The notes: generated from the letters alone by a model not told the origin. Counted from the stretch's first letter, positions 27,364 through 36,473 are shown. The stretch is 64,000 nucleotides of DNA from an uncultured Erythrobacter sp. (GCF_947492365.1 NZ_CANLMB010000002.1:186001-250000); one strand, 5' to 3'. Numbers and translations: made by a program.

Positions 27364-28611
27364 ATGGACCTGAGCAAACCTCCCGAAGCGCCAACCAAGA
27401 AGGCGCATATCTCGGTACCGTTCCGCACGGTGCTGTTTTCGATGGTTGTGCTGTGGGCGACCTATTTCCTGCTGATCACCTTCCGCAGTTACATGTTCGA
27501 TCTCGACATGCAGTCAGAGATGGCGGTCCGTCGACTGCTCGTCACAATAGCGGGCATTGGCCTGACGGTTGTGCTGTGGGCGCTGCTGCGACTTGTAGAT
27601 CGGCAGGCCTTATGGGCGAAGATAGGAGCGGCGATCCTGTTTGCGATGCCCGTGGCGATCGCGATCGGGCAGATCAACTATTACACGTTCACCGACATTC
27701 AGGAGAAGATGGAGCAGCGCTTTGCTGAGGAGCAGGGCTTTCGTTTTGATGAAGAAGGCAACCTGCTTTACGACCTGCCCGAAGGGGTCAAGGTCAAGGC
27801 ACCCGGAGGTCCGGATGGGGCAGGCCCACCGCAATTTTCCGAATCGCTGATCATCGCGCCTGCGGCCTTGCGTCAGGAATCGTGGAAATCTGTCCTCGAG
27901 ATTGCGTTGGGCCGGTATTTCCTACTTCTCGCTTGGGCTTCGACATATTTTGCGCTTCTTGCCGGCTATCAGGCGCGCGCGGCAGAACGGCGCGAGCAGC
28001 AATTCAAGTCCGCTGCAAAAGCCGCCGAACTGCGCAGCTTGCGGTATCAGGTGAACCCGCATTTCCTGTTCAACACGCTCAATTCGCTCTCAGCTTTGGT
28101 CATCACCGGCAAGGCCGAGCGCGCCGAACGGATGATCCAGACGATCAGCCGCTTCTATCGTCACAGCCTGGCCGATGAGCCGACAAGTGATGTGACGCTC
28201 AAGGACGAGTTCGATCTTCAGCAGCTTTATCTCGATATCGAAGCAGTCCGATTTCCGGAGCGCTTGGTCTGCAAATTCGACCTTCCCACAGACTTGGAGG
28301 AGGCACGCGTGCCCGGCATGATCTTGCAGCCTCTGGTCGAGAATTCGGTCAAATATGCTGTGTCTGCGGTCTCTCGCCCGGTCACGGTCACGGTTTCCGC
28401 GCGTGAAGAGTTCGACCGGTTGGTGGTAAGCGTGAGCGATGATGGCCCGGGCGTGCCCGAAGGTATGGCTCACGGATTCGGGATCGGACTTGCGAATGTC
28501 CATGACCGCCTCGAAGCGCGCTTTGGACCCGATATCGCCTTTTCCTCCGCTCCAATTCCGGGCGGCTACAACACCGAGATGCGCATCCCCCTTTCGCGCC
28601 CAAACCGCTAA
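27364..28611 (+). CDS. LytS-type sensor histidine kinase
   Basis: This membrane histidine kinase has 415 residues. Two or three N-terminal transmembrane helices (VLFSMVVLWATYFLLI, LLVTIAGIGLTVVLWALL, IGAAILFAMPVAIAI) precede an extracytoplasmic loop, a further helix, and the His_kinase domain with NPHFLFNTLNSLSAL holding the phosphorylated histidine. The HATPase has N-box ILQPLVENSVKYA and G-boxes SDDGPGVPEG and GFGIGLANVHDRL. The ATG at 27364 has only a weak ribosome binding site, and an earlier start at 27322 is possible. It is paired with the LytTR response regulator 15 bases downstream. Confidence 0.9.
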   Translation: MDLSKPPEAPTKKAHISVPFRTVLFSMVVLWATYFLLITFRSYMFDLDMQSEMAVRRLLVTIAGIGLTVVLWALLRLVDRQALWAKIGAAILFAMPVAIAIGQINYYTFTDIQEKMEQRFAEEQGFRFDEEGNLLYDLPEGVKVKAPGGPDGAGPPQFSESLIIAPAALRQESWKSVLEIALGRYFLLLAWASTYFALLAGYQARAAERREQQFKSAAKAAELRSLRYQVNPHFLFNTLNSLSALVITGKAERAERMIQTISRFYRHSLADEPTSDVTLKDEFDLQQLYLDIEAVRFPERLVCKFDLPTDLEEARVPGMILQPLVENSVKYAVSAVSRPVTVTVSAREEFDRLVVSVSDDGPGVPEGMAHGFGIGLANVHDRLEARFGPDIAFSSAPIPGGYNTEMRIPLSRPNR

Positions 28612-28626
28612 AAAAACGAGCAAGAG

Positions 28627-29394
28627 ATGGCTGACTCTGAAACTCAAGCGCAGGCATTGCGCACCATGATCGTCGATGATGAACCCTTGGCGGTCGAACG
28701 GATTCAGGTGATCTGCGCCGAGTTGCCAGCCATCAATGTCGTGGGAACGGCTAGCGATGGCGCGGCTGCGTTGAGGCTTGCCGAGAAGCTCGCGCCCGAT
28801 CTTGTGCTGCTCGATATGACTATGCCTGAGCTTGATGGTCTGGGTGTGGCGCGCAAGCTCGCCGATAAGGACGAGGCGCCAGCAGTCATCTTTGTCACCG
28901 CGCACGACCATTTTGCAGTGGAAGCCTTCGATCTCGAAGCGGTCGACTATGTGCTCAAGCCAGTCTCACCGGACAGGCTTGAGCGCGCCATTGAACGCGC
29001 GGTTGCCAGGCGCGGTGAGCGCAAGGACAGCCCGAGCAAATGGCTCGATGAACTTTGGGTTCCGCATCGTTCAGAGTTGCTGCGGATCGCGGTGAGTGAA
29101 GTGCACCAGATCGACGCTGAGCGCGACTATGTGCGCCTTCACGTCGGCAATCCTGGAGAAGCAGGAGAGCCTTCGCGCTCCTATCTCCTTTTGCAGACGA
29201 TTGCTGGCCTCGAGGCGCGGCTTGACCCTGAAGAGTTTATCCGCATCCATCGCTCAACAATTCTGCGGCGCGATAATATTCGCGGGCTACGGCATGACGG
29301 GTTGGGTGTGTGGTCAGCAGAACTGCAAAACGGTGAGGCCTTGCGGATTGGCCGGACCTATCTGTCCAAGGTTAAATCAATGGCCGGACGCTGA
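28627..29394 (+). CDS. LytTR-family response regulator
   Basis: The product has 255 residues. The receiver domain holds the acidic pair VDDEP (Asp17-Asp18), the phosphorylation site LLDMTMPELDG (Asp63) and the KPVSP lysine. The C-terminal LytTR DNA-binding domain spans about 150-250 (HQIDAERDYVRLHV, LLLQTIAGLEARLDPEEFIRIHRSTILRRDNI). LytTR proteins bind two direct repeats about 21 bases apart and typically control envelope or cell-lysis functions. The target genes are not evident here. It is cognate to the upstream LytS kinase. Confidence 0.94.
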   Translation: MADSETQAQALRTMIVDDEPLAVERIQVICAELPAINVVGTASDGAAALRLAEKLAPDLVLLDMTMPELDGLGVARKLADKDEAPAVIFVTAHDHFAVEAFDLEAVDYVLKPVSPDRLERAIERAVARRGERKDSPSKWLDELWVPHRSELLRIAVSEVHQIDAERDYVRLHVGNPGEAGEPSRSYLLLQTIAGLEARLDPEEFIRIHRSTILRRDNIRGLRHDGLGVWSAELQNGEALRIGRTYLSKVKSMAGR

Positions 29395-29442
29395 ACCAAA
29401 CGCGCCAGGACCCTATCGCTGCCCGTGCACGTCACCAAACAT

Positions 29443-29490
29443 ATAAAAAGAAGCGGCCCGAACCCCGGGACTGAATAGGGTTCGAGCCGC
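29443..29490 (-). terminator. Intrinsic terminator for the UrcA-family gene
   Basis: A 13-base stem with one G-U position (GCGGCCCGAACCC 29453-29465 and GGGTTCGAGCCGC 29478-29490) is followed, read on the minus strand, by TTCTTTTTATAT. It therefore suits the minus-strand UrcA gene. The plus-strand side lacks a T tract, so its use by the LytTR gene is doubtful. Confidence 0.75.
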
Positions 29491-29529
29491 AATGTCTGCG
29501 CTACGGGGAGCGCAGGATCTGGACGCGGT

Positions 29530-29838
29530 TCAACCGCCGCGACGCTGATCTTCGATAATCACAGCAACCTGCTGCTGGGCACTCGCTCGCGCTTTGGCGA
29601 AGCATCGTTGTGCTTCCTGCGAACGAATACGGGTGCCGGTGCGGATATTGTCGACCTGACACACCTCGCGTGCGGCTCGGTCAATTCGCCGGTCAAGCAT
29701 ACGCTGGCCTTCGGGGGTGGCCAGATCGAGCCCGGCAATGCTGATTGCCTGATGAGGAAGCTCAGCCGGATCGGCAAAAGCGGGCGAGGCGGTGAAAGCA
29801 AGGCCAAGTGTGGCCGTGGCAATCGCAAGGGTCTTCAT
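29530..29838 (-). CDS. UrcA family protein
   Basis: This small exported protein (102 residues) has a clear signal peptide (MKTLAIATATLGLAFTASPAFA). The mature part contains the UrcA pattern: SIAGLDLATPEGQRMLDRRIDRAAREVCQV, then a second cysteine in EAQRCFAKARASA, likely forming a disulfide. UrcA proteins are frequent, uncharacterised periplasmic proteins of Sphingomonadales and Caulobacterales. The ATG at 29838 has a GGAGA ribosome binding site. A terminator lies just behind the gene. Confidence 0.88.
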   Translation of the reverse strand: MKTLAIATATLGLAFTASPAFADPAELPHQAISIAGLDLATPEGQRMLDRRIDRAAREVCQVDNIRTGTRIRSQEAQRCFAKARASAQQQVAVIIEDQRRGG

Positions 29839-30057
29839 GGTGTTTCTCCAACTAGCGAGGCGGCAGTGTTCGAACGGGGTTTCGAACCGGGGATGCCACC
29901 GCCTTGCTATGTCAGTTAGATAGACCCGCATCCGATTCCGGTCATGCGATGCTCGACCAAACCACGCTTGTCCGTCGATTGGCGGCGCATCGGAATGACC
30001 GATGCGCAACCCGGTCCGACAAAGCGTCATTTCCATCCGATCGGCGATTACGCCATA

Positions 30058-30339
30058 ATGGACAGCGTGATTCTGCCCCTCGCCATTATCTTCATGCTCG
30101 GCATTGCCAATTTCGCTTTGCATCGCGCAGTACTCGAAAGCGGCCATCCATTGCTTGGACAGATGCCGGGCTTTGTTCAATCGCTCGGCGGGAGGCTGAC
30201 CTATCTGGCGGAGTTTCTGGTGCTGCTCGCTGCGATGGCGCTTGCAGCCAATGGCTGGCCGGGATTGGTCTGGGCCTATGGTCTATATAGTGCGCTTAAC
30301 GCCGTATCGGCATGGTTGATGCTAAGCGGGCGGATATGA
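30058..30339 (+). CDS. Small membrane protein of unknown function
   Basis: The frame encodes 93 residues from the ATG at 30058 with three hydrophobic helices: VILPLAIIFMLGIANFAL, YLAEFLVLLAAMALAANG and AYGLYSALNAVSAWLML. An upstream ATG at 29995 is in frame but would add a polar, basic N-terminus. No good ribosome binding site is visible for either. The arrangement (helix, HRAVLESGHP loop, two helices) looks like a small integral membrane protein seen in related genomes; I cannot assign a family. Confidence 0.6.
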   Translation: MDSVILPLAIIFMLGIANFALHRAVLESGHPLLGQMPGFVQSLGGRLTYLAEFLVLLAAMALAANGWPGLVWAYGLYSALNAVSAWLMLSGRI

Positions 30340-30394
30340 GTGCGATGGATTTGTGGTTGCGCTTTGGCGCGCGGCGCGCTTGGGCGGTGAAGCC

Positions 30395-31147
30395 ATGACA
30401 ACCCGTTTATTTCATATCAGCGATGTCCATTTCGGTGTGGAGGACCGCTGCGCACTCGAAGCAGTTGAGCAGGCTGTGCGCGACGAGAAACCCGATGCGC
30501 TGATCTGCACGGGAGACCTGACGCAGCGCGCCAAGGACTCAGAATATGCGGCTGCGGCGAATTGGTTTGGCGGACTTGGTGTCCCGGTCGTGCTCGAGCC
30601 GGGCAATCACGACATGCCCTATTACAATCTGATCGAGCGTTTCACCGATCCGTACCGTAGGTATCGCAAGCTTGAGGCTGCGGTTGGGTGTACCCTCGAA
30701 ACCGAGCATGTTGTTTTGGTGTCGCTTAAGACGACCGTGCGCGCGCAGAAGCGTTTTCCTTGGTCGGACGGCGTCGTAACGCGTCAAGCGCTCGACCACA
30801 CGCTTGCACGATTGGAACAGCTGAAAGAGGATGGTCGATCCATAATTGTCACCGGACATCATCCCTTGCTCGGTTCCGATGATGCGCTTTCCAACCCCAC
30901 CAAAGGAGGTGACCGCGCATTTGCTGCGATTGCAAAGGCTGGCGCCAATGCGATCCTTTCCGGTCACATCCACAAGCCCCTTGACGAAGTCCGCGAACGG
31001 GATGGCCATTCGATGCGAATGATCGGAGCGGGCACGCTCTCGACCCGGCTTCGGCATGGGGCGCCGCCTTCCTATCGCGTTATCAGTTGCTTTGCCGACC
31101 GCACGATCTCGAGCGAATTGCGTTTGCTGCACGCCGAGCCTCGGTAA
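30395..31147 (+). CDS. Calcineurin-like metallophosphoesterase
   Basis: The product has 250 residues. The dimetal phosphoesterase motifs appear in order: ISDVHFG (D-x-H), CTGDLTQ (GD), EPGNHDMPY (GNHD), VTGHHPLL (GHxP) and LSGHIHKP (GHxH). The N-terminus MTTRLFHISDVHFG matches single-domain members such as cyclic-nucleotide or UDP-diacylglucosamine-type phosphodiesterases, but the substrate is undetermined. The ATG at 30395 is preceded by GGTGA. It stands alone between the membrane protein and a small gene. Confidence 0.9.
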   Translation: MTTRLFHISDVHFGVEDRCALEAVEQAVRDEKPDALICTGDLTQRAKDSEYAAAANWFGGLGVPVVLEPGNHDMPYYNLIERFTDPYRRYRKLEAAVGCTLETEHVVLVSLKTTVRAQKRFPWSDGVVTRQALDHTLARLEQLKEDGRSIIVTGHHPLLGSDDALSNPTKGGDRAFAAIAKAGANAILSGHIHKPLDEVRERDGHSMRMIGAGTLSTRLRHGAPPSYRVISCFADRTISSELRLLHAEPR

Positions 31148-31293
31148 GATAAGCGGCGTTCAACTTAACTGTGTTTGGCCGTGACGCGTTAAGGGATTCT
31201 TTGGGATAATCATCAATAGGCCCGACGATCCGAAGTTTCGGGTTGTGGGATTACCGCAAGACTGCGGATTGCAAGTCTATTGGAGACCAAGCG

Positions 31294-31491
31294 ATGGACA
31301 TGTTGAAGGCGATGGCATTTGGGGCGTTGGTCACTGGCTGCATAGCCGTGGTGATCGGCACACAAGGTTCTGCAGGTGGCCAATTGGCGATCCATGCGGT
31401 GGATGTTGCCGATTACCGGGTCTATTGGTCTTGGCCAATGTTCCTGGCTGGTACGGGTCTGTTTTGGGGACTGCTTTTGCTGCAGCGCTAA
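31294..31491 (+). CDS. Small two-TM membrane protein of unknown function
   Basis: The frame of 65 residues has two hydrophobic helices, MLKAMAFGALVTGCIAVVIG and WSWPMFLAGTGLFWGLLLL, linked by a short polar loop. A GGAGA ribosome binding site lies about 8 bases before the ATG at 31294. A strong bidirectional terminator lies 22 bases after the stop, which supports it as a real transcription unit. No family recognised. Confidence 0.65.
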   Translation: MDMLKAMAFGALVTGCIAVVIGTQGSAGGQLAIHAVDVADYRVYWSWPMFLAGTGLFWGLLLLQR

Positions 31492-31513
31492 GAAGGTTCG
31501 TGTGCCCGAAAGC

Positions 31514-31550
31514 AAAAGAGCGGCGCTCCCCAACGGAGCACCGCTCTTTT
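31514..31550. terminator. Bidirectional terminator between the small membrane gene and rpsI
   Basis: Arms AAAAGAGCGGCGCTCC (31514-31529) and GGAGCACCGCTCTTTT (31535-31550) pair with one mismatch and a 5-base loop. The A-rich left end and T-rich right end allow termination in both directions. It lies between convergent genes. Confidence 0.9.
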
Positions 31551-31577
31551 CTTTGGAGCAATCGAAAGAACTGAAAA

Positions 31578-32102
31578 TCAGCGCTTCGAGAACTGGAAGC
31601 TCCGGCGTGCTTTCGCGCGGCCATACTTCTTACGCTCAACCACACGGCTGTCGCGGGTGAGGAAGCCAGCGGCTTTCACTTTGGCGCGAAGCTCGGGCTC
31701 GTACTTTGAAAGAGCCTGGCTGATGCCGTGCTTTACTGCGCCAGCCTGACCCGAAAGACCGCCGCCTTTAACGGTGGCGATTACGTCATACTGACCCTGA
31801 CGATCGGTGATCGTGAAGGGCTGGTCGATGATCAGACGCAGCGTCGGGCGCACGAAATAGACTTCCTGATCGCGGCCATTGACGGTGATCTTACCGGTGC
31901 CCGGCTTGATCCAAACGCGCGCCTTGGCATCCTTGCGGCGGCCAGTGGCGTATGCGCGGCCTTGCGCGTCAAGCTCCTGCTCACGCAGGGGCGCAGCAGG
32001 GTTCTGAGCGATTTCTGCGGCATCCGCAGCAGGTGCATCGCCAGCGATGTCCTTCAGATCCGACAGATCAGTGACGGTTTCGGTGTTGTTTTCGTCAGCC
32101 AT
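31578..32102 (-). CDS. rpsI: Ribosomal protein S9
   Basis: The protein has 174 residues. The S9 core starts around residue 48 ([23 protein letters not shown]) and ends with the basic [14 protein letters not shown] tail that reaches the ribosomal P-site. An acidic N-terminal extension of about 45 residues, rich in Ala, Asp and Glu, precedes the core, as in several Alphaproteobacteria. It overlaps the rplM stop by one base (TAATG) in the standard rplM-rpsI operon. Confidence 0.97.
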   Translation of the reverse strand: MADENNTETVTDLSDLKDIAGDAPAADAAEIAQNPAAPLREQELDAQGRAYATGRRKDAKARVWIKPGTGKITVNGRDQEVYFVRPTLRLIIDQPFTITDRQGQYDVIATVKGGGLSGQAGAVKHGISQALSKYEPELRAKVKAAGFLTRDSRVVERKKYGRAKARRSFQFSKR

Positions 32103-32581
32103 TATGCAGAGGCCTTGTTTTTGCGGTTCATGGAGGCAACGTCGAGCACAGTCGGCTTTTGGCCGTCATGCGGGTGCTCGGTGCCGTTATAGAGGTGCAG
32201 CGCGCGCATCTGCTCACGGCCAAGCGGGCCGCGCGGGATCATACGCTCGACAGCTTTCGCAAGCACACGCTCGGGAAACTTGCCTTCGAGCACTTTTGCC
32301 GGGGTCGTTTCCTTGATGCCGCCGGGGTGGCCGGTGTGCTTGTAATAGATCTTGTTGGTCGCCTTGTTGCCGGTGAATTTCACCTTGTCGGCATTGATAA
32401 CGACCACATGATCGCCGCAGTCCACATGAGGGGTGTAGCTTGGCTTGTGCTTGCCACGCAGATGGTTGGCAATAATCGCGGCAAGACGGCCCACTACGAG
32501 ACCGTCGGCATCAATGATGTGCCACTTCTTTTCGACGTCGGCCGGCTTAACCGACTGCGTCTGCTTGCTGAGAGCCTTCAT
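32102..32581 (-). CDS. rplM: Ribosomal protein L13
   Basis: The product is 159 residues with the L13 signature: [27 protein letters not shown] near the start, the [20 protein letters not shown] core and the [20 protein letters not shown] segment. It is the first gene of the rplM-rpsI operon. The 183 bases upstream to the next gene (32582-32764) probably hold its promoter; no consensus element was identified with confidence. Confidence 0.97.
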   Translation of the reverse strand: MKALSKQTQSVKPADVEKKWHIIDADGLVVGRLAAIIANHLRGKHKPSYTPHVDCGDHVVVINADKVKFTGNKATNKIYYKHTGHPGGIKETTPAKVLEGKFPERVLAKAVERMIPRGPLGREQMRALHLYNGTEHPHDGQKPTVLDVASMNRKNKASA

Positions 32582-32764
32582 GGCTTACGTCCTTAAAAAG
32601 CAAAGGGTTTGCGAAAATTCGAAAAGCCGCCCTTTTTGATTCGATGATGGAATCGGCGGATTGAAGGCGCGCATTTGTCGCTGAAAGGCTCTCAAGTCAA
32701 GCAAAAGCGCGGGTTTCAAGGGAGGTAAAATAATACCGTGCGCTAATTGACTCACACTTTGGGT

Positions 32765-33493
32765 CTATAGCTCGCGCATCGTCCAGACTTCGCGGGCGCG
32801 CTGTTCGCTTCCCGCAATCCGGGTGATAACCTCACGCTCTGCGTCGGCGAGCCATTCGCCTTCTTGAGCTGAGACCGCATCGTAGGTCACCTCGAACTCA
32901 CCGGTCAGCCCACCTGGCAAATCGACCGCCCGGACCGAACGCATCGGACCGAGGCGTGGGAAGAACAGGTCGTCGGGCAGCCGTGTAAGCAGCGACGAAC
33001 TCGCTTGTTGAAGTTCCGCCAGATATTGCATCTGCGCCTCTTGCTCAGAAGCAGGAATCGGGCGACCAGCGATGATCTCTTGGGCTTGCGCAATTGCGGC
33101 TCGGAGATCCTCCTCGCGTGTGCCGCTACCCGTTCCCACAATCCTGCCGTCGCCAGAAAGCATGATCGGCCACATATCATCGGTCGAGCGATTCTGTTCG
33201 ATTGCAGCCAATGGTGCGAGTGAATCGGGTGCGTTGACGGAAGCCTCAATCTGATGGCCGGTGATCGCAAATCCAGGCCCTTGCAACGCAAACTCGATCG
33301 CCCAGCTGCGATCAACGCTCAATAGGCTGCCATCCCTGAGATTTCGTTCAATACGACGCGAAAGACGCATCGGAGAGGAAGGGCAGGCCACTGTTTCATT
33401 TGCCCGCCCAATCGCAGGCCGCAGCATAAGAACGGCCGAAACCCCACACCCAAACATCAGGCCAAGCGCCCCACGGCGAGTCGATGCTTTCAT
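32765..33493 (-). CDS. Exported protein of unknown function
   Basis: This protein of about 242 residues has an N-terminal segment STRRGALGLMFGCGVSAVLM that resembles a signal peptide with a twin arginine. The rest is soluble, with paired segments SLLSVDRSWAIEFALQGPGFAITGHQIEASV and FPRLGPMRSVRAVDLPGGLTGEFEVTYDAV. The ATG at 33493 has AAGGA six bases upstream and is preferred over the ATG two codons earlier. I do not recognise the family. It lies 9 bases downstream of cutA and may form an operon with cutA and ctaA. Confidence 0.68.
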   Translation of the reverse strand: MKASTRRGALGLMFGCGVSAVLMLRPAIGRANETVACPSSPMRLSRRIERNLRDGSLLSVDRSWAIEFALQGPGFAITGHQIEASVNAPDSLAPLAAIEQNRSTDDMWPIMLSGDGRIVGTGSGTREEDLRAAIAQAQEIIAGRPIPASEQEAQMQYLAELQQASSSLLTRLPDDLFFPRLGPMRSVRAVDLPGGLTGEFEVTYDAVSAQEGEWLADAEREVITRIAGSEQRAREVWTMREL

Positions 33494-33502
33494 CGTCATC
33501 CT

Positions 33503-33832
33503 TCAACCGTTTCCGACCGTTCCGCAAAGCCATTGCATCGTAGCCGGATGGGCTGCGTCACAATTCCAGGCTGTGATTGCGGGTGTATCATAGGGATGGC
33601 ACTCACCCAAACGGGCGATCAGGCCTTCGATCTGCAAAGCCGTTGTTTTGAACAACACTCCAATCTCGGCCGAACTGGTGACCTCGCCTTGCCATTCATA
33701 AATCGATTGCATCGCCGGAATGATGTTGGCGCAGGCAATGTAGTTCTCTGCGAGCAACACAGAGGCTGCTTTATGCGCTTCCTCGCTATCGTGAAAGGGA
33801 CACCAGACGAGAGCGGGGACCTGCTCGGTCAT
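33503..33832 (-). CDS. cutA: Divalent-cation tolerance protein CutA
   Basis: This small trimeric PII-like protein (109 residues) has the motifs VWCPFHDSEEAHKAASVLLAENYIACANIIPAMQSIYEWQGEV and HPYDTPAITAWNCD. CutA family proteins are widely conserved; a metal-binding role is proposed but not settled. The start overlaps the ctaA stop by 4 bases, so the two are translationally coupled. Confidence 0.92.
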   Translation of the reverse strand: MTEQVPALVWCPFHDSEEAHKAASVLLAENYIACANIIPAMQSIYEWQGEVTSSAEIGVLFKTTALQIEGLIARLGECHPYDTPAITAWNCDAAHPATMQWLCGTVGNG

Positions 33833-34890
33833 GCGTCTTCTCCAAGCATTCGCTTCTGTTGTTGGAGCCCATCCGCGTGCATCGCCCGGGCTGCCGCGAT
33901 CACCAGTAACGCTCCCGTTAATTGATGCGCCGCCGCGAGCCAGAGATTGACCTCACTTAGCACTGTCGCAATTCCAAGCAGGATCATCAGACCGAATGCG
34001 CTATGAACTTCGATCGAAGCGCGGCGATGGTCCTTGCGAACTCGCCGCGCAAGATAGATCAGCGCGCCCACGGCAACCCACGCCCACCAGCGATGGAGGA
34101 AATGCAGCAGGAAAGGATCGTGGGTTAGTGTCCACCAAAATCCCCGCTCAAACCCCACTTCCGGAACCAACCGCCCGTTCATCAGCGGCCAATCATAAGC
34201 CGCGTGACCGGCGTTCAGGCCCGCTACCCAGGCCCCAAGCAGCAGCTGGAAAAACAGGATGATCGCAACCCCGCCGGCAGCGCGTGTCAGGGGCGCGGCC
34301 TTCGAATCAGGTTCACGTGCTAGAACCCGCATATCTCGCGCCGTCCATGCCAGCGCGCCGAGCAACAACAATGCTGTCAACAGATGCAATGAAAGCCGGA
34401 AATGGCTGACATCGGTCATGTCTCCCACCAGCCCGGATTGCACCATCAGCCAGCCAAAGAGTCCTTGCAAACCGCCCAGCGCCAAGAGGGCCAGCAATCG
34501 CCCCTTGTATCCTGCGGGAATAGCACCTTTGGCCCAAAACCAGACTAGCGGAACGGCGTAAACCACACCAACTAGCCGTGCGAGCAAGCGGTGGAACCAT
34601 TCCCAGAAGAAGATGAATTTGAAGTCCGTAAGGCTCATCCCGCCAAGGCTGGCCTCGAGCCGGTATTCGGGTGTCGCCTGATATTTGGCAAATTCCGCCC
34701 GCCACTCGGCCTCGTTGAGCGGTGGGAGAACACCAGTAGCGACATTCCACTCAGTGATCGAAAGCCCGCTTTCGGTGAGCCGCGTGATCCCGCCGACCAG
34801 CACGATCACCACCACAAAAAGGGCAACAATTTCGAGCCAACGGGCGATCGCAAGCGGCTGCGCGCGATCTGGCGAGGGAGGGAATGCCAT
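33829..34890 (-). CDS. ctaA: Heme A synthase (COX15/CtaA family)
   Basis: This integral membrane enzyme oxidises the C8 methyl group of heme O to give heme A for cytochrome c oxidase. The 353-residue protein shows eight transmembrane helices, the start VVVIVLVGGITRLTESGLSI and EW-rich loops (FIFFWEWFHRLLARLVGVVY) with heme-ligand histidines, plus the second pair in LLHFLHRWWAWVAVGALIYL and AAHQLTGALLVI. Length and pattern fit the type 2 COX15 form of Alphaproteobacteria. No cox genes are adjacent. Confidence 0.93.
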   Translation of the reverse strand: MAFPPSPDRAQPLAIARWLEIVALFVVVIVLVGGITRLTESGLSITEWNVATGVLPPLNEAEWRAEFAKYQATPEYRLEASLGGMSLTDFKFIFFWEWFHRLLARLVGVVYAVPLVWFWAKGAIPAGYKGRLLALLALGGLQGLFGWLMVQSGLVGDMTDVSHFRLSLHLLTALLLLGALAWTARDMRVLAREPDSKAAPLTRAAGGVAIILFFQLLLGAWVAGLNAGHAAYDWPLMNGRLVPEVGFERGFWWTLTHDPFLLHFLHRWWAWVAVGALIYLARRVRKDHRRASIEVHSAFGLMILLGIATVLSEVNLWLAAAHQLTGALLVIAAARAMHADGLQQQKRMLGEDA

Positions 34891-35008
34891 AATGCGGTGC
34901 TAGATGTGCCGCATTCCCGCTGCATGCAAGCCCGTTTGCCGCATACTCGCGTGCGATTCCTGCAATTGCGTGACCAAAATCGCACGCAGATATGCGGGAC
35001 CCACTTGC

Positions 35009-35031
35009 GAAATGTGATAATGTTACATATG
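35009..35031 (+). promoter_or_regulatory. Zur-like operator upstream of the merC-like gene
   Basis: This 23-base dyad, starting GAAATGTGATAATGTTACAT, agrees at most positions with the proteobacterial Zur consensus (GAAATGTTATA-N-TATAACATTTC; 18 of 22 by my count). The -10-like GATAAT lies inside it, and the MerC-protein ATG starts 12 bases after it. Zinc-responsive repression is inferred; no zur gene is in the window. Confidence 0.6.
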
Positions 35032-35042
35032 TCAGCCCCGCA

Positions 35043-35423
35043 ATGACGGAAACTCAGGATACAAATTCGGCGATTCGTCGCCATCTCGACAAGACGGGAA
35101 TCGCGATATCCGCGCTTTGCGCGGTGCATTGCGTGCTAACGATTATTATCGTGTCGGGCCTTGGTGTCGGCGGTCAGTTTTTCTTCAGCGAGGAGATTCA
35201 CCGCTACGCATTGGTCGTTGCCCTGATTATCGCGGCGGTTGGGATCGGCTGGGGCGCCTTGATGCACCGCCGGCGCGAGCCGTTTGTGATCGCGATGATG
35301 GGCTTGAGTTTTATGGGCGGCGCGCTCGCATCGCCGCACGGCACACAAGAAGCGATCCTGACAATTATCGGCGTCGCATTGGTTTCGCTCGGCCATCTGC
35401 TCAATCTCCGCGCGCACAAGTAA
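35043..35423 (+). CDS. MerC-domain inner membrane protein
   Basis: This membrane protein of 126 residues has four helices. The first helix carries the MerC metal-binding pattern AISALCAVHCVLTI (Cys-x3-Cys type with an adjacent His). Although the family is named for mercury uptake, chromosomal MerC proteins in Alphaproteobacteria are often zinc-regulated. The upstream ATG at 34992 would place the Zur-like box inside the gene; 35043 is preferred, leaving a very short or leaderless mRNA without a clear ribosome binding site. It is followed 69 bases later by thiSG. Confidence 0.82.
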   Translation: MTETQDTNSAIRRHLDKTGIAISALCAVHCVLTIIIVSGLGVGGQFFFSEEIHRYALVVALIIAAVGIGWGALMHRRREPFVIAMMGLSFMGGALASPHGTQEAILTIIGVALVSLGHLLNLRAHK

Positions 35424-35492
35424 CCGAAGTTTTAGAGCCTGCATCAAAACTTGCAGGTTGCCTGCACGCGCCATCTGCGTATTTCGGGACAC

Positions 35493-36473
35493 ATGAGCGA
35501 AACCAAGAGCATCACCCTGAACGGAGAGCCGCGCAACACCGCGGCATCAACTATCGCCGATCTTGTGCGCGAACTTGAGCTGACACCGGAGAAAGTCGCC
35601 GTGGAGCGCAATGGCGAAATCGTTCCGCGCTCGACGCTGGAGCAGGCTTCAGTGACCGCAAACGACAGACTGGAAATCGTTCACTTTGTAGGCGGAGGCG
35701 ATCACAGCGACACTTGGTGCGTAGCGGGGCGTACCTTCACCTCGCGCCTGATCGTGGGAACGGGCAAGTACAAGGACTTCGAGCAAAACGCCGCCGCCGT
35801 AGAGGCTTCGGGCGCAGAGATCGTCACCGTTGCGGTGCGCCGTGTGAATGTCAGCGATCCGAAAGCGCCGATGCTCACCGACTATATTGACCCCAAGAAG
35901 ACGACTTACCTTCCCAACACCGCAGGATGCTTCACTGCCGACGATGCAATCCGGACTCTGCGCCTGGCGCGCGAAGCGGGGGGTTGGGACCTGGTCAAAC
36001 TCGAAGTGCTGGGCGAGGCGCGCACGCTCTATCCGGATATGCGCGAGACATTGACCGCAACCGAGACGCTCGCGAAGGAAGGGTTTCTTCCGATGGTCTA
36101 TTGCGTCGACGATCCCATTGCAGCGAAGCAATTGGAAGATGCAGGCGCGGTCGCGATCATGCCGCTGGGCGCGCCGATCGGCTCGGGGCTTGGAATACAA
36201 AACCAAGTCACGATCCGCCTCATAGTGGAAGGGGCCAATGTGCCAGTTCTGGTTGATGCAGGCGTGGGAACAGCGTCTGATGCTGCGGTCGGCATGGAGC
36301 TGGGCTGCGACGGCATCCTGATGAACACTGCAATTGCCGAGGCAAAAGACCCGATCCGCATGGCCCGCGCGATGAGGCTTGCGGTTGAAGGTGGGCGCGA
36401 AGCCTATCTCGCTGGCCGGATGGGCCGGCGCAAATATGCCGATCCTTCGAGTCCGTTAGCCGGACTGATCTGA
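35493..36473 (+). CDS. thiG: ThiS-ThiG fusion: sulfur carrier protein / thiazole synthase
   Basis: This single 326-residue protein joins ThiS (about 1-70) and ThiG (about 75-326). ThiS normally ends in Gly-Gly, which is thiocarboxylated by ThiF. Here the motif HFVGGG is internal and followed by [27 protein letters not shown], the ThiG start. ThiG motifs include the [14 protein letters not shown] lysine region, [12 protein letters not shown] and [32 protein letters not shown]. Together they make the thiazole phosphate of thiamine. The ATG at 35493 starts the ThiS domain. No other thi gene and no TPP riboswitch was seen in the 69-base leader. Confidence 0.92.
   Translation: MSETKSITLNGEPRNTAASTIADLVRELELTPEKVAVERNGEIVPRSTLEQASVTANDRLEIVHFVGGGDHSDTWCVAGRTFTSRLIVGTGKYKDFEQNAAAVEASGAEIVTVAVRRVNVSDPKAPMLTDYIDPKKTTYLPNTAGCFTADDAIRTLRLAREAGGWDLVKLEVLGEARTLYPDMRETLTATETLAKEGFLPMVYCVDDPIAAKQLEDAGAVAIMPLGAPIGSGLGIQNQVTIRLIVEGANVPVLVDAGVGTASDAAVGMELGCDGILMNTAIAEAKDPIRMARAMRLAVEGGREAYLAGRMGRRKYADPSSPLAGLI

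Noticed and set aside
35424..35492. Possible TPP riboswitch before the ThiS-ThiG gene.
   Set aside because: The gap is only 69 bases and lacks the conserved CTGAGA-type and other TPP motifs.
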